DNA from: Ottelia alismoides
Lineage: Eukaryota > Streptophyta > Magnoliopsida > Alismatales > Hydrocharitaceae
Length of the DNA stretch: 64,000 nt
Direction of reading: 5' to 3'
Assembly: GCA_037367405.1 (NCBI GenBank)
Contig: JAZKJV010000091.1
Location: 186,001 to 250,000 of the forward strand
Made by a program: the position numbers and the translations under genes. Below are positions 42,901 through 55,106 of the stretch, piece after piece. Under the pieces are notes generated by a model, which ran no database searches, was not told the origin of the DNA, and saw only the letters and a list, made by a program, of their open reading frames with translations. Every line of letters begins with the position of its first letter. Positions within the stretch are counted from its first letter, which is position 1.

Positions 42901-43660
42901 CCTCAAAAATTCTATAAAAATTAGGTACTGTTTCTTTTGTGCTCTTTGATTTTCTAGCCAATTTTGGCTATTTTTCACGGATTAAAAACCATAAAAACTT
43001 AAAAATACCTAAAAACCCATAACAATTATAGTAAATAATCTAAAAATCCAAAAACAATAATTTTGGTACTCGAATTTTCCTTGTTTTATCTAGTTTATAG
43101 GAAAAATACCTCCAGGCCCTTTTAAGGTTCTTAGATATTTTATCTAGGGATTTTGGGCCTGGCTGGACAGTACCTTGCATTTTTATTACTGTTTGATTTT
43201 TAGAAAATAAAGTACACATCAGAAAAATTCCAAAAATTCATCAAAAACACTAAAAAACCTAAAAAATATAAAAACATTTTTGTTTGAATTTTTGCTTGAT
43301 TTTTGATGCATTAAATAATTAGCTAAAGTGTACTTGTCTTTATTTTCTTTTATTTTCTCCACTTGTTAAAAATCCAAAAAAAATATAAAAACCATTAAAA
43401 ATCACTAAAAAATATTTTGTCTTTATTTTATTTCTTTTTTTTACTACTTCGTAGGCCTTTGGCCAACCCGTGCTCCTCGAGTTCGACCCTGGGAGCTATA
43501 CCAGGTTAAACTCATAACTGGACCGCTATCTTTTGTTGTGATCGATTTTATTTCTATTAGTGGTTCGATTTTTCTTGATTGAGTGCATCTGAGGGACTGA
43601 GGTCGCAACGACCTATCTTGATACCTTTACCTCGTTCGCTCGGGATTTTTGCGCTCATCA
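39995..43660 (+). repeat. Athila-like 3' LTR
   Basis: 3,666 bp and nearly identical to 27854-31517. The TATA-like TTAAATA is at 41175-41181. A 251-codon frame at 41472-42227 exists only because one base differs from the 5' LTR (TTTTGCAGG here, TTTTGTAGG at 29595-29603), so it is not a conserved gene. Followed by GTTAC. Confidence 0.9.
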
Positions 43661-43665
43661 GTTAC

Positions 43666-44705
43666 CTTTTTTTCTCATATTGTCCTTAATCTGTGTATAA
43701 CTTAACCTTAGATCACATATTTGTTCCTTAATGTGCCCATAATGCAGTGGATAAAATTTGTTTACCACCATTGCCTGGAAGTACTTTTTATGCAGGCGAA
43801 GATGGAAGAATGGGGATGGGGAAGATGAGAGAAGTTAAGAGGAAGAAGGTGAAAGACGTTTATCGAATGACTTTGGCAGAAGAATGGTGACGTGTAAAAT
43901 GAGAGGAAATGAACATGAACATAACAAAGTATGCTTTTCTTTCTCCTAAATAACTTATACTCTAGCTTTGAAAGCATGTGAGGTGGATGACGAAGGTTTC
44001 CCCTCCTAGAAGTGAAGCATACGCCATATAAAATACTAATGTGAATTGGTGAGGTAGTTCTGAATCGCAGTGGGCTCTGTTTAGAATGGTATACAATCTT
44101 TTTCTTATCATTAGTTTCAAATCAAGGTTTGAATAAACACCAGGTGAATTGAAGAGGTTACCTCTCCTAGACGCATAATAAGGTTCAAGATTTCATATCC
44201 CTAACACATGTATTGCCGTATTTTATCACCAACGAAAAGAAACATCTAGGATTCACTTAAATAAGTCGATAATAACCATAAGAAGATACTTTTTTTAGAA
44301 GACCATAAGCAGATACATGACACATTCATCCCCATCACAGTGAGGAAAATATCCCATTTAAGAATTAGCGAACATAAGATAGGAGCGCAATCCACATGAA
44401 ATAGGTAATCCAACAATAGAATGAAAAGTATATAGACATGCTGTTAGAATTGAGAAGATTTTTTTTTCTATTTATCAAAAATGTGTATGGGCTCTTTACG
44501 TGGGAGCTTCCCTGCAATCAGAACTACTAAGACCTATAATTATAGGGAAAAAATACATTTATAAAAAATAATAATCTGCTCAATGAATCAAAAGTTGCAG
44601 ACTAGATAAACGTGGGCACTAGTTATCCAATAGATGAAGTTTCGCAACTATAAAAATTTAAATATATTTTAATGCGTTTGTTAAAATCCTTACATACCTC
44701 TCCCT
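43666..44705. other. CACTA internal sequence right of the nested insertion
   Basis: AT-rich, no recognisable coding sequence. Continues the CACTA element interrupted at 27848. Confidence 0.4.
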
Positions 44706-45284
44706 TCACCCATCATCCATAGGCTCGGGCCATCGACCTCTACTACATCCCATCGTCTGTCTACCACCCACAGTCCTCTCCATCCGTCCATCATCCCCAG
44801 CCTCCACCGATCGACCTTGACTCTCTGCTCCCATCCCCGTCCACTGCCCTTTACCTCTACCACCAGCCCATAGATTACTACTCTCCACAGCCACCCTTGC
44901 CCTTCTCACATTGCCTCTTCTATGATCGGGCCCAGCACCGTCGCTAGCACGCCCACCAGCGTCGCCCCTAACACTACCCCCTGCGCCACCGCCGGCATGC
45001 CCTCCGGCGTCGCCCCTAGCACTACCCCATGCGCCTCCGCCAGCACGCCCTCTGGCGTCGCCCCTAGCGCTATCCCCTGCGCCACTGCCAGCACGCCCTC
45101 CGGCGTCGCCCCCAGCGCTACCCCCAGCACCGCCGCCAGCATGCCCTCCAACATCTCCCCCAGTGCTACCCCCAGCATCGCTGCTGCACGTCCTCCAACG
45201 TCGCCCCCAGCGCTATCTCTAGTGCCGCCGCCAGCACGCCCTCCAGCGCCGCCGACAGCACCACCAAATCTTGCCATAGGTTGA
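44706..45284 (-). pseudogene. Possible first exon of a CACTA gene, Gly/Ala-rich repeats
   Basis: A GC-rich island inside the right end of the CACTA element. The minus-strand frame starts MARFGGAVGGAGGRAGGGTR (45277) and continues with tandem units of the form GVALGATPEGVLAVAQ, encoded by a ~48-bp repeat (44930-45190), ending near 44906. A second frame (44909-44706) follows. Its position just inside the 5' end relative to TNP2 and its basic Gly-rich start fit a leading exon of an En/Spm gene. The plus-strand frame over the same repeat (Thr/Ser/Pro-rich) is as open, so the coding strand is inferred from context. Confidence 0.35.
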
Positions 45285-45429
45285 GTGGAAGAAGGATTTG
45301 AGAGATGAGAGAAAAATGACGGCGGGTGGTGTCACGGCTAGGGTTTTTTCTTGAAATAGGAGCACGGGCTGTGGTAATTTTACAATTTGTATTAAACAAA
45401 CATTAAATATCCGGCATGTCAGTTAATAG

Positions 45430-45564
45430 GGCTGCGGTTTTTCCGAAAAAGGGGAACGAGTGACGGGGAATCCTTCCTTAAGTGACGGGTTTAGATGACA
45501 GATTTCTGTCACATTTATTTCTGTCACGTAAAATCTGTTGCAATAGCCATTTTCTGTTGTAGTG
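45430..45564. repeat. CACTA right terminus and subterminal repeats
   Basis: GTGACGGGTTTAGATGACAG, TTTCTGTCAC and TTCTGTCACGTAAAATCTGT lead to the terminus TTCTGTTGTAGTG. They mirror the motifs at 22301-22495. Confidence 0.8.
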
Positions 45565-45644
45565 CCTTTTGCGAGTCATATTCCTTATTTCCTCACGTCA
45601 CGATTTCTTTTTTTTCCACACAATAATGTGTGGGTTTACTTATA

Positions 45645-48314
45645 CTAGTGCATGACCCCGCACTTCGCTGCGGATTTCGAGTATACAGTGAATGACTATT
45701 AAAATACAAAGGGATATATAGGCTTTGCCCATGAATGTGTTATGTCTTTGTACGCACACTCACTTTTATTAAGGTGGTCCTGCAAAAATACATATTTCTT
45801 TTTAAAAATATAAAGTTTCAACAATAGGTTCCACTCCATGTATGTTAGAGAGGGATTGAGATCTCTACTCATTGTTACTTTATTCCATCAGTTCTTCATA
45901 GTCAAGTTATTATGGTTTGGTTACGCGATAAAAAGAGGCCAAATACAGAATATAGTACATAGAAGAACAGTCTTGTTTGTATAATTTTTGCTTGCTAAAC
46001 GATGCAAATATTATATGGAAGGGCCTTCAAAATATTTCTTTCTGATATTTGTTCTTTATCACAAGTTGTAGGTTTTGACTATTAGTACTTTTCTTTTGTT
46101 TTCATGTCATCTTTATTATATTTGTAAATCATACTACATATATTACAAATAGTCATATTTATTTACACTTGTAAATATAGATATAAATAAATACTAAAAA
46201 ATACATTTAAATTCCTTAGCATATATTGTAAATAATTAAAATACAAAGGGAATAAAATGTAAATTAAAATGAGGAATAAAAATAATCTATATATTGAAGT
46301 GCACACTTTACTCATTTTGTTGTCATCCGATCGCAAATCTAATGAAATCAATGAACAAGGACCTATTCACAATAACGCAAAATTCCGAGGGTATTATGTG
46401 CAAATTTCCAAAGTATATAGAGATCGCGTACTTAGCTTGTGTGTTGGTTTAAGCTATGAACGATTTGGATCACTTTTGCTATACTTGATCGAAGTATTGT
46501 GGACTGGACACGTGACGTGGTACTTCATATGATGTAGGATGGTTCGATGATCAAACGGCGGTAAATAGACTCCAATCGAATCTTCGAAGACTTTCAAGTA
46601 TATCATTACGAATTGACATTGAACTTTTGTCTATATGATCCTATACTAATATTTACATAAAACATCTATTATTCTTGTAAATTATTTGTTCCACCGAATT
46701 CTTTCATCTCGTTTATATGATAATACACAATAAATTATGTTGCTTGCTTTTAAGTATCTCCATTTTCTATATTCATTTTTTCATATTAACAGTGTAGCTC
46801 CCATGCAATTCATAAAATTTTCATATTATCTTAAATGATTTATCAAACTAAAGTTACAAATTGAAATGCTATCAATTATTGCTAAGAGCAAACTTTGCCA
46901 ATATGATTTTACAACAAAATAGAATTTTGAATTAGAAATAAAAGAATGGCATTAGATTTATTAATTGTATTAAAAAAGGGTCCATGGCAGATATTTTTAA
47001 AAGTGACGTTAATAAAAAGAATTTTGAAAATTCAGAATTATTCAATTATATGTCGTATATAAAAAGCAACTATTTGATAACCGATCTTTAAGATTTATTT
47101 TAACGTGGCCTAAGACTAATAAAATTGAGTTGTTCATACTATCATTCAATCCTTTAATCTTAGTAGTTCAAAATTACCTTAAAACAAATCTATGGTCATC
47201 TCCAATAAAGAAAAGCAAAATTGAATAAAAGAAAGAAAGTGAAAATTGAAAAATTACATTGAAGATGTGTTTTTACGTAATTATAGATGTTTTATAGATT
47301 TCTTTCAATATTGATGTTACTTAATATACACCTCATTTATATGCGATTTGTTTTCAATTGTTCTTGAAATATTTTAACACATTTAAAATTTTATTTCCAT
47401 AATGGGTAACTTATAATATAGATAATATATTTTAATAAATCCATATGATTGCATATATATAACGTAAATTGGTCAGTATTTTTTATGTTTAAATCTTAAA
47501 AAATGTATTTTATAATACATACACTTAATTAGTAATTTTGGTAACTTATAATGCAATAATTTATTTGGAAAAATTAATCGGATGACATCTATATAATATA
47601 TAACTTTTGGACGTTCCATTTTACTTTGAAAAATATTGTCAAATGTTTAAATCATAAAAGCAATGTATATTACAAAAAGCATACTTTAATTAGTAATATT
47701 CACCATAATTGAATATACATCATGCATAAATTCAAAACATATTCTTCTAAATAGAGGGTAATCAAAATTCATCCTTCATCTAATACTGTAATTAGTTAAC
47801 TTAATATAATCAGATTAATGTAATATATAACTTAAGGCTTTTCTACATAGATTTATTGTTAAATTATTTTTTCATATTTGAAAATACAAAAAAAATCTTT
47901 TCCTTTTGCAGTATGTTTCAAATATTTGATTGGCTGATTTGGTCATAATCAATCTTTTGAAATTTACCTCAGCCTGATGTATTCAGTACCTACTTTAGCA
48001 ACTTTTGTTGTTTATAGAAAATTTAAGGTTATTGTTGTAGAGAGAAATAAGAGTGGAAGAGAGAGGAAAGTGAGTATATTCATAAGTGTAGGAGAGAGAG
48101 AGAAATGCCACGGGCCCAGGTCTCACATGCAAGAATAATTGGGGGGGGGGGACGGGAGGAAGATGTAGAGACTTACAAGTGGCAAGAGATGGGTGCAAAT
48201 CTCATGAGAGAGAGAAGGGAGAGAGAAGCTGTGCAAGGAGTCTCCATGTTATTCCACGTGTCAATGTAAGGGCTAAAGTTAAGAGAACCTAACTTTAGTA
48301 TATGTATAGATAGA
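45645..48314 (-). mobile_element. Non-autonomous Helitron
   Basis: On the minus strand the 3' end reads CCGCAGCGAAGTGCGG (a 16-base hairpin, 45658-45673), nine bases, then CTAG (45648-45645) followed by T. The 5' end is A|TCTATCTATACATATACTA near 48314. A-T flanks, a TC start and a hairpin plus CTAG end are the Helitron hallmarks. The 2.67-kb interior is AT-rich and codes for no Rep/helicase. The exact 5' base is uncertain because TCTATC repeats (alternative start at 48310). Confidence 0.7.
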
Positions 48315-50514
48315 TAACTGGTTATTGTGTTCCCCAATTAATCCTACATTGGATATTGAGGTGCTCCTCGTTATTTTATAAATCTAATACATGCATTCGA
48401 AATCATTAATATTATGGCGTCTTACCCGAGAAATGCATATCCAATGCCTTTGAAACATTTCATATACTTCACACATCATATCTAATTTCAGTTATTGTAA
48501 TCAATATTCAAAGAATAAGACTTTAACAGACGGAGAAGATGGATACCCTTCAAGCGTGATAAGCAAAAAGAGGCAATAAAAAATTAACACATATCGAATA
48601 GGAATTTCAATCAATTGTAGAAGGATACAAAGGCAATCAATTCAATGAGTTGTGATAGACAACGAACGTCTACACGATTATCGGAGCTGTAAATTCATAT
48701 GAGCATGGAATATACATTGCCAATGAATGACTTAAAAAAATTGATACGGATAAAGGAGTAATACATACGGATCCAAGGAGAGACACAAATCGAGAATGGT
48801 GCATGATAGAACACATACCACATCACAAGGAATAAATACTTCAAGGATTGGGTCGACATCGTGATTATTCTCCTCTCATCACGGCCAACCCTTAGATGAC
48901 ATCCCCACACAATGATGAAGGATGCAGATTATAAAGCGGATCCTTTATTCTACTGCAGAGGTCTGATGTACTGTTGGAGATCATGATCGAGCGACGTAAA
49001 GAGCTACCAAAATCCAGAATTCGTATGAATCACTCGATCTTGATCGAGCGGCTCTGGTTATACAACAGACTGCGTAAAACAAGGAGCCTATCCCTGCAGA
49101 TTATCTCCGTAAAGGAAGTGGATGAAGTAGTTGGTTGGATTCGTCTTTTCTCTCTTGTGCGTAAACTAGAGTGTTCCCTCTCTAAAACACACATTCTCTC
49201 TCTCTTAATTGGCCATCCATAATTGCCCTCTCTCTCTTATAATTCATTCAATTTCTTTTTTTAATGCCTATAACTAAATCTATTATCTATTGTATAATAT
49301 AAGTGTTGTTACATGTATAAAGGCAATGATGAACATTTTTCCTGAAATCATGTTATTTATTAATAGTGCACTTATATATTAAGTGGAATCTGATCACCTC
49401 TTTAAAACAACTGAAAGTGCCCCGACTAATATCCTCGTGAACCATCCGTTTACGTGAATCTCACCATCGTGTCGGATTTCTGAAGGCATTGGCGACGAAA
49501 AGCAACATAGGAATATAAAGAATGAACGTCCTTCCTCTTTTTCTTCTTTTCCAACTCCAAGTTCCCGTTTCTATTTCTCTCTCTCTCCCTCCCTCTTTGC
49601 GGATAGCACAGAGGTTGGTGAAGGAAAAGACGATGAACTTTTCTGGCGGGTCAACGACGGGATTCCGGGAGCATGATAGGGTGGGAAAGGAACGCCAGAT
49701 GCGGAGACTGGGGTGGAAGATGGAGGGCCTCGGGGGCAGAGGAGAGATCGTCGGCACTGTCTGAGGGGAGAGCCTTGGCGGAGGAAACCATGAAATTCGG
49801 ATGCGCCGAGAGAGTTCCGGGAGCCGACGCTACCGCTATGGCTTCCCATCGGGAGGAGATACGAGCGAGATGACACGGTGGGGTTGGTTGTAAGTTCATC
49901 GAGTGGTTCACACGGTAAAAGTTCAAAAAAAATCAGATTTTGTCTGAACCACTTTATCTTGATCCGTGCTCGGGTTGTAATTCCATTCAAATGATCAAAA
50001 CAACCTAATAATTCCTGGAGACGCTCGTTATATCCATTGCTTCGAAAAAGGTAGAAAAGACATAAAGGGCGAAAAAATAATGGATTTTGGCGCAACGCAT
50101 GGGCATGGATTGATTATTGATTAATTAATGCTCATTTTCCCAAAAGTTGATAATTTTGATTTTTATATTTTTATTATTTAAGCTGCCTACAGAGCGAATC
50201 CTCCAGTGAGCAGGTAACATCAGAAGATCCGCCTCCGATGCATTGAAGATCTTAAGTAACAACTATGAATATCTTAACTAATAACTAAGATGAACTATGT
50301 CCACAAGAAGCAACTTTCTCTTAACCTAAAAATATTTTATATCCAACAGCATACGTAGAAATATTAGCTACAATATTTGCTATTAAGACATGACGAAACA
50401 AACCTCACGATCAATACTAGAAATATTAGAACATCAGACCTTTTATTAAAACTAGATTCTAACATCAGACCTTTGATGGTGCAACTATTGAGGAGTTGTG
50501 TGGCCGCCAGTGGA
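48315..50514. other. Intergenic region with a GC-richer island near 49.5-50.1 kb
   Basis: Mostly AT-rich. A GC-richer stretch has competing open frames on both strands (minus 49571-50095 and 49651-49926; plus 49522-49764). Residues like SAHPNFMVSSAKALPSDSAD look protein-like, but no family, signal peptide or splice pattern could be settled. It may be a gene fragment. No RNA gene seen. Confidence 0.35.
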
Positions 50515-53295
50515 CTAAGGTGGAGACGAACAGCCACTGAGAGAGGGAGGATTTGCTGGAACCGGACTAGCGATGAAGGAGGGCGGAGGAGAGGCGGGAG
50601 CTGAACCGCTGCCAGGAGTGGGAGGATTTGCAGTGTAAGAGGGCGGAGTGGCTGGAGCCGAGATGCTGCTGGGAGTGGGAGGTATTGCCGGAGCAGGACT
50701 GTCAACCAAGGAGGGCGGAGTGGCTGGAGCCGAGACACCGTTGGGAGTGGGAGCATTTGCCGGAGCCGGACTGCCAATGTAGCTGGGCGGAGTTGTAGGA
50801 GCGAAGATGCCGCTGGAAGCGGGAGATTTCGCCGGAGTCGGACTGCCAAGGTAGGAGGGCAGAGTGGTCGGAGTCAAGGCACCGCTCGGAGTAGGAGCGA
50901 TCGCCGGAGCCGGACTGCCAATGTAGGAGGGAGGAGTCGCCGGGGCTGAACTGCCGCTCGGTGTGGGAGCAATTGCCGGAGCCTGACTGCCACTATAGGA
51001 GGGAGGAGTCGCCGGGGCTGAACTGCCACTGGGAGTGGGAGCAATGGCCGGGGCCGGACTGCCAATGTAGGAGGGAGGAGTCGCCGGGGCTGAACTGCCG
51101 CTCGGAGTGGGAGCGATTGCCGGAGCCAGACTTCCAGTGTAGGAGGGAGGAGTCGCCGGGGCTGAACTGCCGCTCGGAGTGGGAGCAATCGCTGGAGCCG
51201 GACTGCCAATATAGGAGGGAGGAATCGCCGGGGCTGAACTGCCGCTCGGAGTGGGAGCGATCGCCGGAGCCTGACTTCCAGTGTAGGAGGGAGGAGTCGC
51301 CGGGGCCGAACTGCCGCTCGGAGTGGGAGCGATCGCCGGAGCCGGACTTTCAGTGTAGGAGGGAGGAGTCGCCGGGGCTGAACTGCCGCTCGGAGTGGGA
51401 GCAATCGCCGGAGCCGGACTGCCAATGTAGGAGGGAGGAGTAGCCGGGGCAGAACTGCCGCTCGGAGTGGGAGCAATCGCCGGAGCCGGATTGCCAATGT
51501 AGGAAGGAGGAGTCGCCGGGAAAGAACTGCCGCTCGGAGTGGGAGCAATCGCCGGAGCCGGACTGCCAATGTAGGAGGGAGGAGTCGCCGGGGCTGAATT
51601 GCCGCTCGGAGTGGGAGCAATCACCGGAGCCGGACTGCCAGTGTAGGAGGGAGGAGTCGCCGGGGCAGAACTGGCGCTCGGAGTGGGAGCAATCGCCGGA
51701 GCCGGACTGCCAATGTATGAGGGCGGAGTAGCAATCGCCGGAGCTGGGTACGAGGGAGGAGTCGCCGGGGCAGAACTGCCGCTCGGAGTGGGAGCAATCG
51801 CCGGAGCCGGACTGCCAATGTAGGAAGGTGGAGTCGCCGGGGCGGAACTGCCGCTCGGAGTGGGAGCAATCGCGGGAGCCGGACTGCCAATGTAGGAGGG
51901 AGGAGTCACCGGGGCTGAATTGCCGCTCGGAGTTGGAGCAATCACCGGAGCCGGACTGCCAGTGTAGGAGGGAGGAATCGCCGGGGCAGAACTGGCGCTC
52001 GGAATGGGAGCAATCTTCGGAGCCGGGCTGCCAATGTACGAGGGCGGAGTAGCCGGGGCAGAACTGCCGCTCGGAGTGGGAGCAATCGCCGGAGCCGGAC
52101 TGCCAATGTAGGAGGGCGGAGTCGCCGGGGCAGAACTGCCGCTCGGAATGGGGGCAATCGCCGGAGCCGGACTGCCAATGTATGAGGGCGGAGTTGCGGG
52201 AACCGAGACGCTGCCGGGAGTGGGAGCATTTGCCGGTGCCGGACTGCCAATGTAAGAGGGCGGAGTAGCGGGAGCCGAGACGCCACTGGGAGTTGGGCCA
52301 TGTGCTGAAGCCGGACTACCAATGAAGGAGGGAGGACTGGCAGGAACCAAACCCCCACTCGTCGTAGGAGGATTTGCCGGAGCTTGACTGCCAATGTAAG
52401 AGGGCGTAGTTGCAGGAGCGGAACCGCCACTGGAAGTCGGAGGAATTGCTGGAGCGGAACTGTCAATGTAGGAGGGAGGAGTGGCGGGAGAAGAAGGAGG
52501 AACTACCGGAGCAGCGACAGGAGCTGGACCGTCACCTGAAGAAGGCGGAACTGCTGGAGCCAAGCCTCCACCATTAGATGGAGGAAAGACTGGATGCGAG
52601 TTGCCGCCAGACAAGGGAGGTAATGCTCCACCACCTACTGCAGGAGACGTTGCACCGGTAGCGGACGGAGTTGTATCTGAAATGGGAGGATCAGCTGGAG
52701 CCGAACCACCACCGCCGGACATGGGAGGAACTGCAGGAGATGCCCTGCCGCCTTCCAAGGAAGGAGGAGATCCGCCACCACCGGAAGTGGGAGGAGTGGC
52801 ACCGCCGTCCGCTGGAGGAGGTGCACCACCGTTCTTGTACGGCCGTTCCCATGGCCACAGGGGTACGTGACCAGCCTTCCTGTTTCATTCGAATATTCAC
52901 AAAACGAAACAAATATAGATGATTGAATTAAATAGCATGTCTACTGCTCCATAAATAAACTACCATTAAAACTAATCTAGAGATATACTAATTAGCTTGC
53001 TAGGAATATATGATTATAGGTATATTAGTATATAGACTTACCGTGGGATCCGAAGATATGGGAAGTGACCTAGAGCTCCGTCAGCAGGAAGGAACGGCCA
53101 CTGAGGATGAACGTGAGGGAGAGACCGGGACTTGCGCGGGTGCAGCCCCTCATTGTGCCCTAGCGGTGCTGGTAAGATCGGCAACCACTGCGGGGTGTCA
53201 GGCGATTTGCGGTCGACGAGTCGTCGAGCCTCCGACTTGAGACAAGAGGAGAGAGCCACTAAGATAGTGACTGTGATGGTCATATACACGGCCAT
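50515..53295 (-). CDS. Secreted Pro/Ala/Ser-rich repeat protein (arabinogalactan/extensin-like)
   Basis: Two exons, 53295-53042 and 52879-50515, split by a 162-bp intron with GTAAGT donor and AAACAG acceptor. Phase is preserved, giving 872 residues. Exon 1 encodes a signal peptide (MAVYMTITVTILVALSSC) and a basic linker. Exon 2 opens KAGHVPLWPWERPYKNGG, then Gly/Pro-rich sequence, then about 26 units of a ~24-residue repeat of the type PSYIGSPAPAIAPTPSG, mostly encoded by a 72-bp minisatellite. AP, SP and TP dipeptides are glycomodules for Hyp-O-arabinogalactan, and PPSY resembles extensin/PRP motifs, so a wall glycoprotein is expected. There is no clear GPI-anchor signal: the C-terminus ends SLSGCSSPP. 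One unit is truncated (PSYPAPAIATPPSY). The exon structure was worked out by hand and not checked against transcripts. Confidence 0.75.
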
Positions 53296-53340
53296 GTTAG
53301 ATGTGGTGAGGGACGATTGGCTTGGAGAATGGGCTACGTG

Positions 53341-53348
53341 TATTTATA
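53341..53348 (-). promoter_or_regulatory. TATA box of the Pro-rich repeat protein gene
   Basis: The minus strand reads GCTATAAATACACG, a good plant TATA box 46-53 bases upstream of the ATG at 53295. The leader would be very short (around 20 bases). Confidence 0.65.
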
Positions 53349-55106
53349 GCTAAGAATTGCTAATGTAGTTTGTTATCACAGTTCGAGATATATGGGTAGA
53401 GATCACGTCTTTTCAAAATTTAGACGATTTCGAATTTCTTGTTAGATGATATCAGACGAGCCGTTAGATCTTCGAGTAGTGTTTGTTTTCGGCGAGCCGT
53501 GGTTTTAAATTCAAATTAGTTCGATTGTTGTTATCCATTAATAGCTAGTTAACCTCTTTTCGACATATTATTACGTGACCGCCTTGCCAATTTTTTTGAA
53601 TTTGAATTGTGTTGGATCATGAGATTAACTCGGTCAAAAATCGTGATATATTAACCATATCTCAGTTTAAATACGTTTGAATAATCTAAAAGCATACTTA
53701 AGTATTGTAGTGGTTGAACGAATCATGGGTTTGATCAAAAAAGTTCATCTTCAGTTGACACGCACATGAATGTGTTTATATTCCGACGATAGAACTTATG
53801 AGATTATAATCTAATGTTACAACGTAACACTCACTGATTCCTTGCGATATACTCTTACGGTATACATACAAAGGGTATGTGTACACACACTGCATGACTC
53901 ATCAATTTTTTTCTCTTTTACAAATTTAGAAAATTCCAATTGTATCGTGCTTAATATTTCCTTTGTTAATCAAAAAGTGGGACTTAGTAGTTATTCAACT
54001 TTCTTAAATCCTAACTATGGCCTTTTCCAATATCCTTCATGTAACTATTTCTCCATTGATTTTAAACTGGATCAAAATGCGATTTTCTTTGTATTCTTTT
54101 GTATCATATGGTATATTTATCTTAACTATTATCAATCTCAATAATTGTCGCACCATATTTTTGGTTAAAATGAAAATATTTTACATATAAAAAATTTGTA
54201 TTTTTTATGATCTCCTGCAAAGTTATTCTAAAGATACCAAAGCCACAACATTTGTGAAGAGTGGGCACAAACTAAAACAATATGTATATCAATTACGATA
54301 CTATCATGATTATTATATAATAATAGTGTTGTAAATGCACTTACAACAAATTGACTTAATTTAATCCATAGTTTAAATATTGGTTTATATATCTTGTTAA
54401 ATATATAAAACAAATATTGTTCGGTTATAAAATTATCTTTTTTTATTAATTTATCATAACAAATATCATATTTCAACGACGGATATTTATTGATTTTTAT
54501 GTTAAATATTTATATTAATCATTGATAATTTAAATCAATGATTATATAATAATATTCAAAAGATAATCGTTATTATATGATTTGTTGCTAATAATATTAT
54601 AATTAATAAGGGATATGATATTTTTTGTGATTCAAGAAAAGGAAACAACGAATATCAAAATAGTTGTTGTATGGAAAAAGAACACTCTTTCCTAAACAAC
54701 AACTGGATAACATTACTCACAATAGGGTGGTATTATCAAGGATGCATCGATATAATCCTCTTTTGAAAATCTTCAATCTATTTAAGATCAATATTTTCCC
54801 TTTATTTGCATATTAAACATGATATTTAATAATAGGAATATTTACACACATAATAAAGTAGTTTTGTAATTTTATCATGAACCCTCAATAATTCATAATT
54901 GTACACATATCCTTAAATAATGTTTACATGACATAACTAATAACTCTGTGTGAAGTTCCTTCCATTTCCGTCAGTTTTGATTGATTCCGTCAATTTTGAA
55001 CAATTTTACTCCTCGAAAAAAATCATATTTTCCAAAAGATGCCACCTCCCATCTTTCTTAGGCAACATGATCACCATCCTTCTCGTCCTCCTGCTCTTCT
55101 ATCCTC
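53349..55106. other. AT-rich spacer
   Basis: Upstream region of the Pro-rich protein gene, then highly AT-rich DNA. Short frames at 53842-54144 and 54228-54476 are AT-driven and show no domain. Nothing else recognised. Confidence 0.4.

Larger units (their letters stand above)
27854..43660 (+). mobile_element. Athila-like LTR retrotransposon, large internal deletion (non-autonomous)
   Basis: Two long LTRs, TGATGAATAC...GCGCTCATCA, lie at 27854-31517 and 39995-43660. GTTAC flanks both outer edges (27849-27853 and 43661-43665), a perfect 5-bp duplication. Total 15,807 bp. Internal order: PBS, ~2.1-kb leader with LTR-derived repeats, gag-protease (33673-37257), integrase C-terminus (37258-37909), hairpin/polypurine repeats, ~1.6-kb tail and polypurine tract. 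RT, RNase H and the integrase core are missing, so it needs a helper. By eye the LTRs differ at scattered positions only, so insertion into the CACTA element is relatively recent. Confidence 0.9.
22301..45564 (-). mobile_element. CACTA (En/Spm-type) DNA transposon, split by a nested Athila-like retrotransposon
   Basis: The left end is CACTACAACAAAAAAGG and the right end is TGTTGTAGTG, its inverse. CCT flanks both sides (22298-22300 and 45565-45567), the 3-bp duplication of CACTA elements. Subterminal arrays at both ends carry GTGACAGAT / ATCTGTCAC-type repeats in both orientations. The span is 23,264 bp. Removing the retrotransposon and one 5-bp duplication leaves about 7.5 kb, a normal autonomous size. 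A TNP2-type transposase relic (24916-26904) and a putative second protein lie on the minus strand. The element is dead because of several in-frame stops in TNP2. Confidence 0.88.

Noticed and set aside
44922..45284. Plus-strand Thr/Ser/Pro repeat protein
   Set aside because: Antisense to the Gly/Ala-repeat frame, inside a CACTA element whose genes run on the minus strand. Kept only as a minus-strand exon candidate.
49461..50095. Host gene on the minus strand
   Set aside because: Competing frames on both strands, no family motif and no consistent splice sites.
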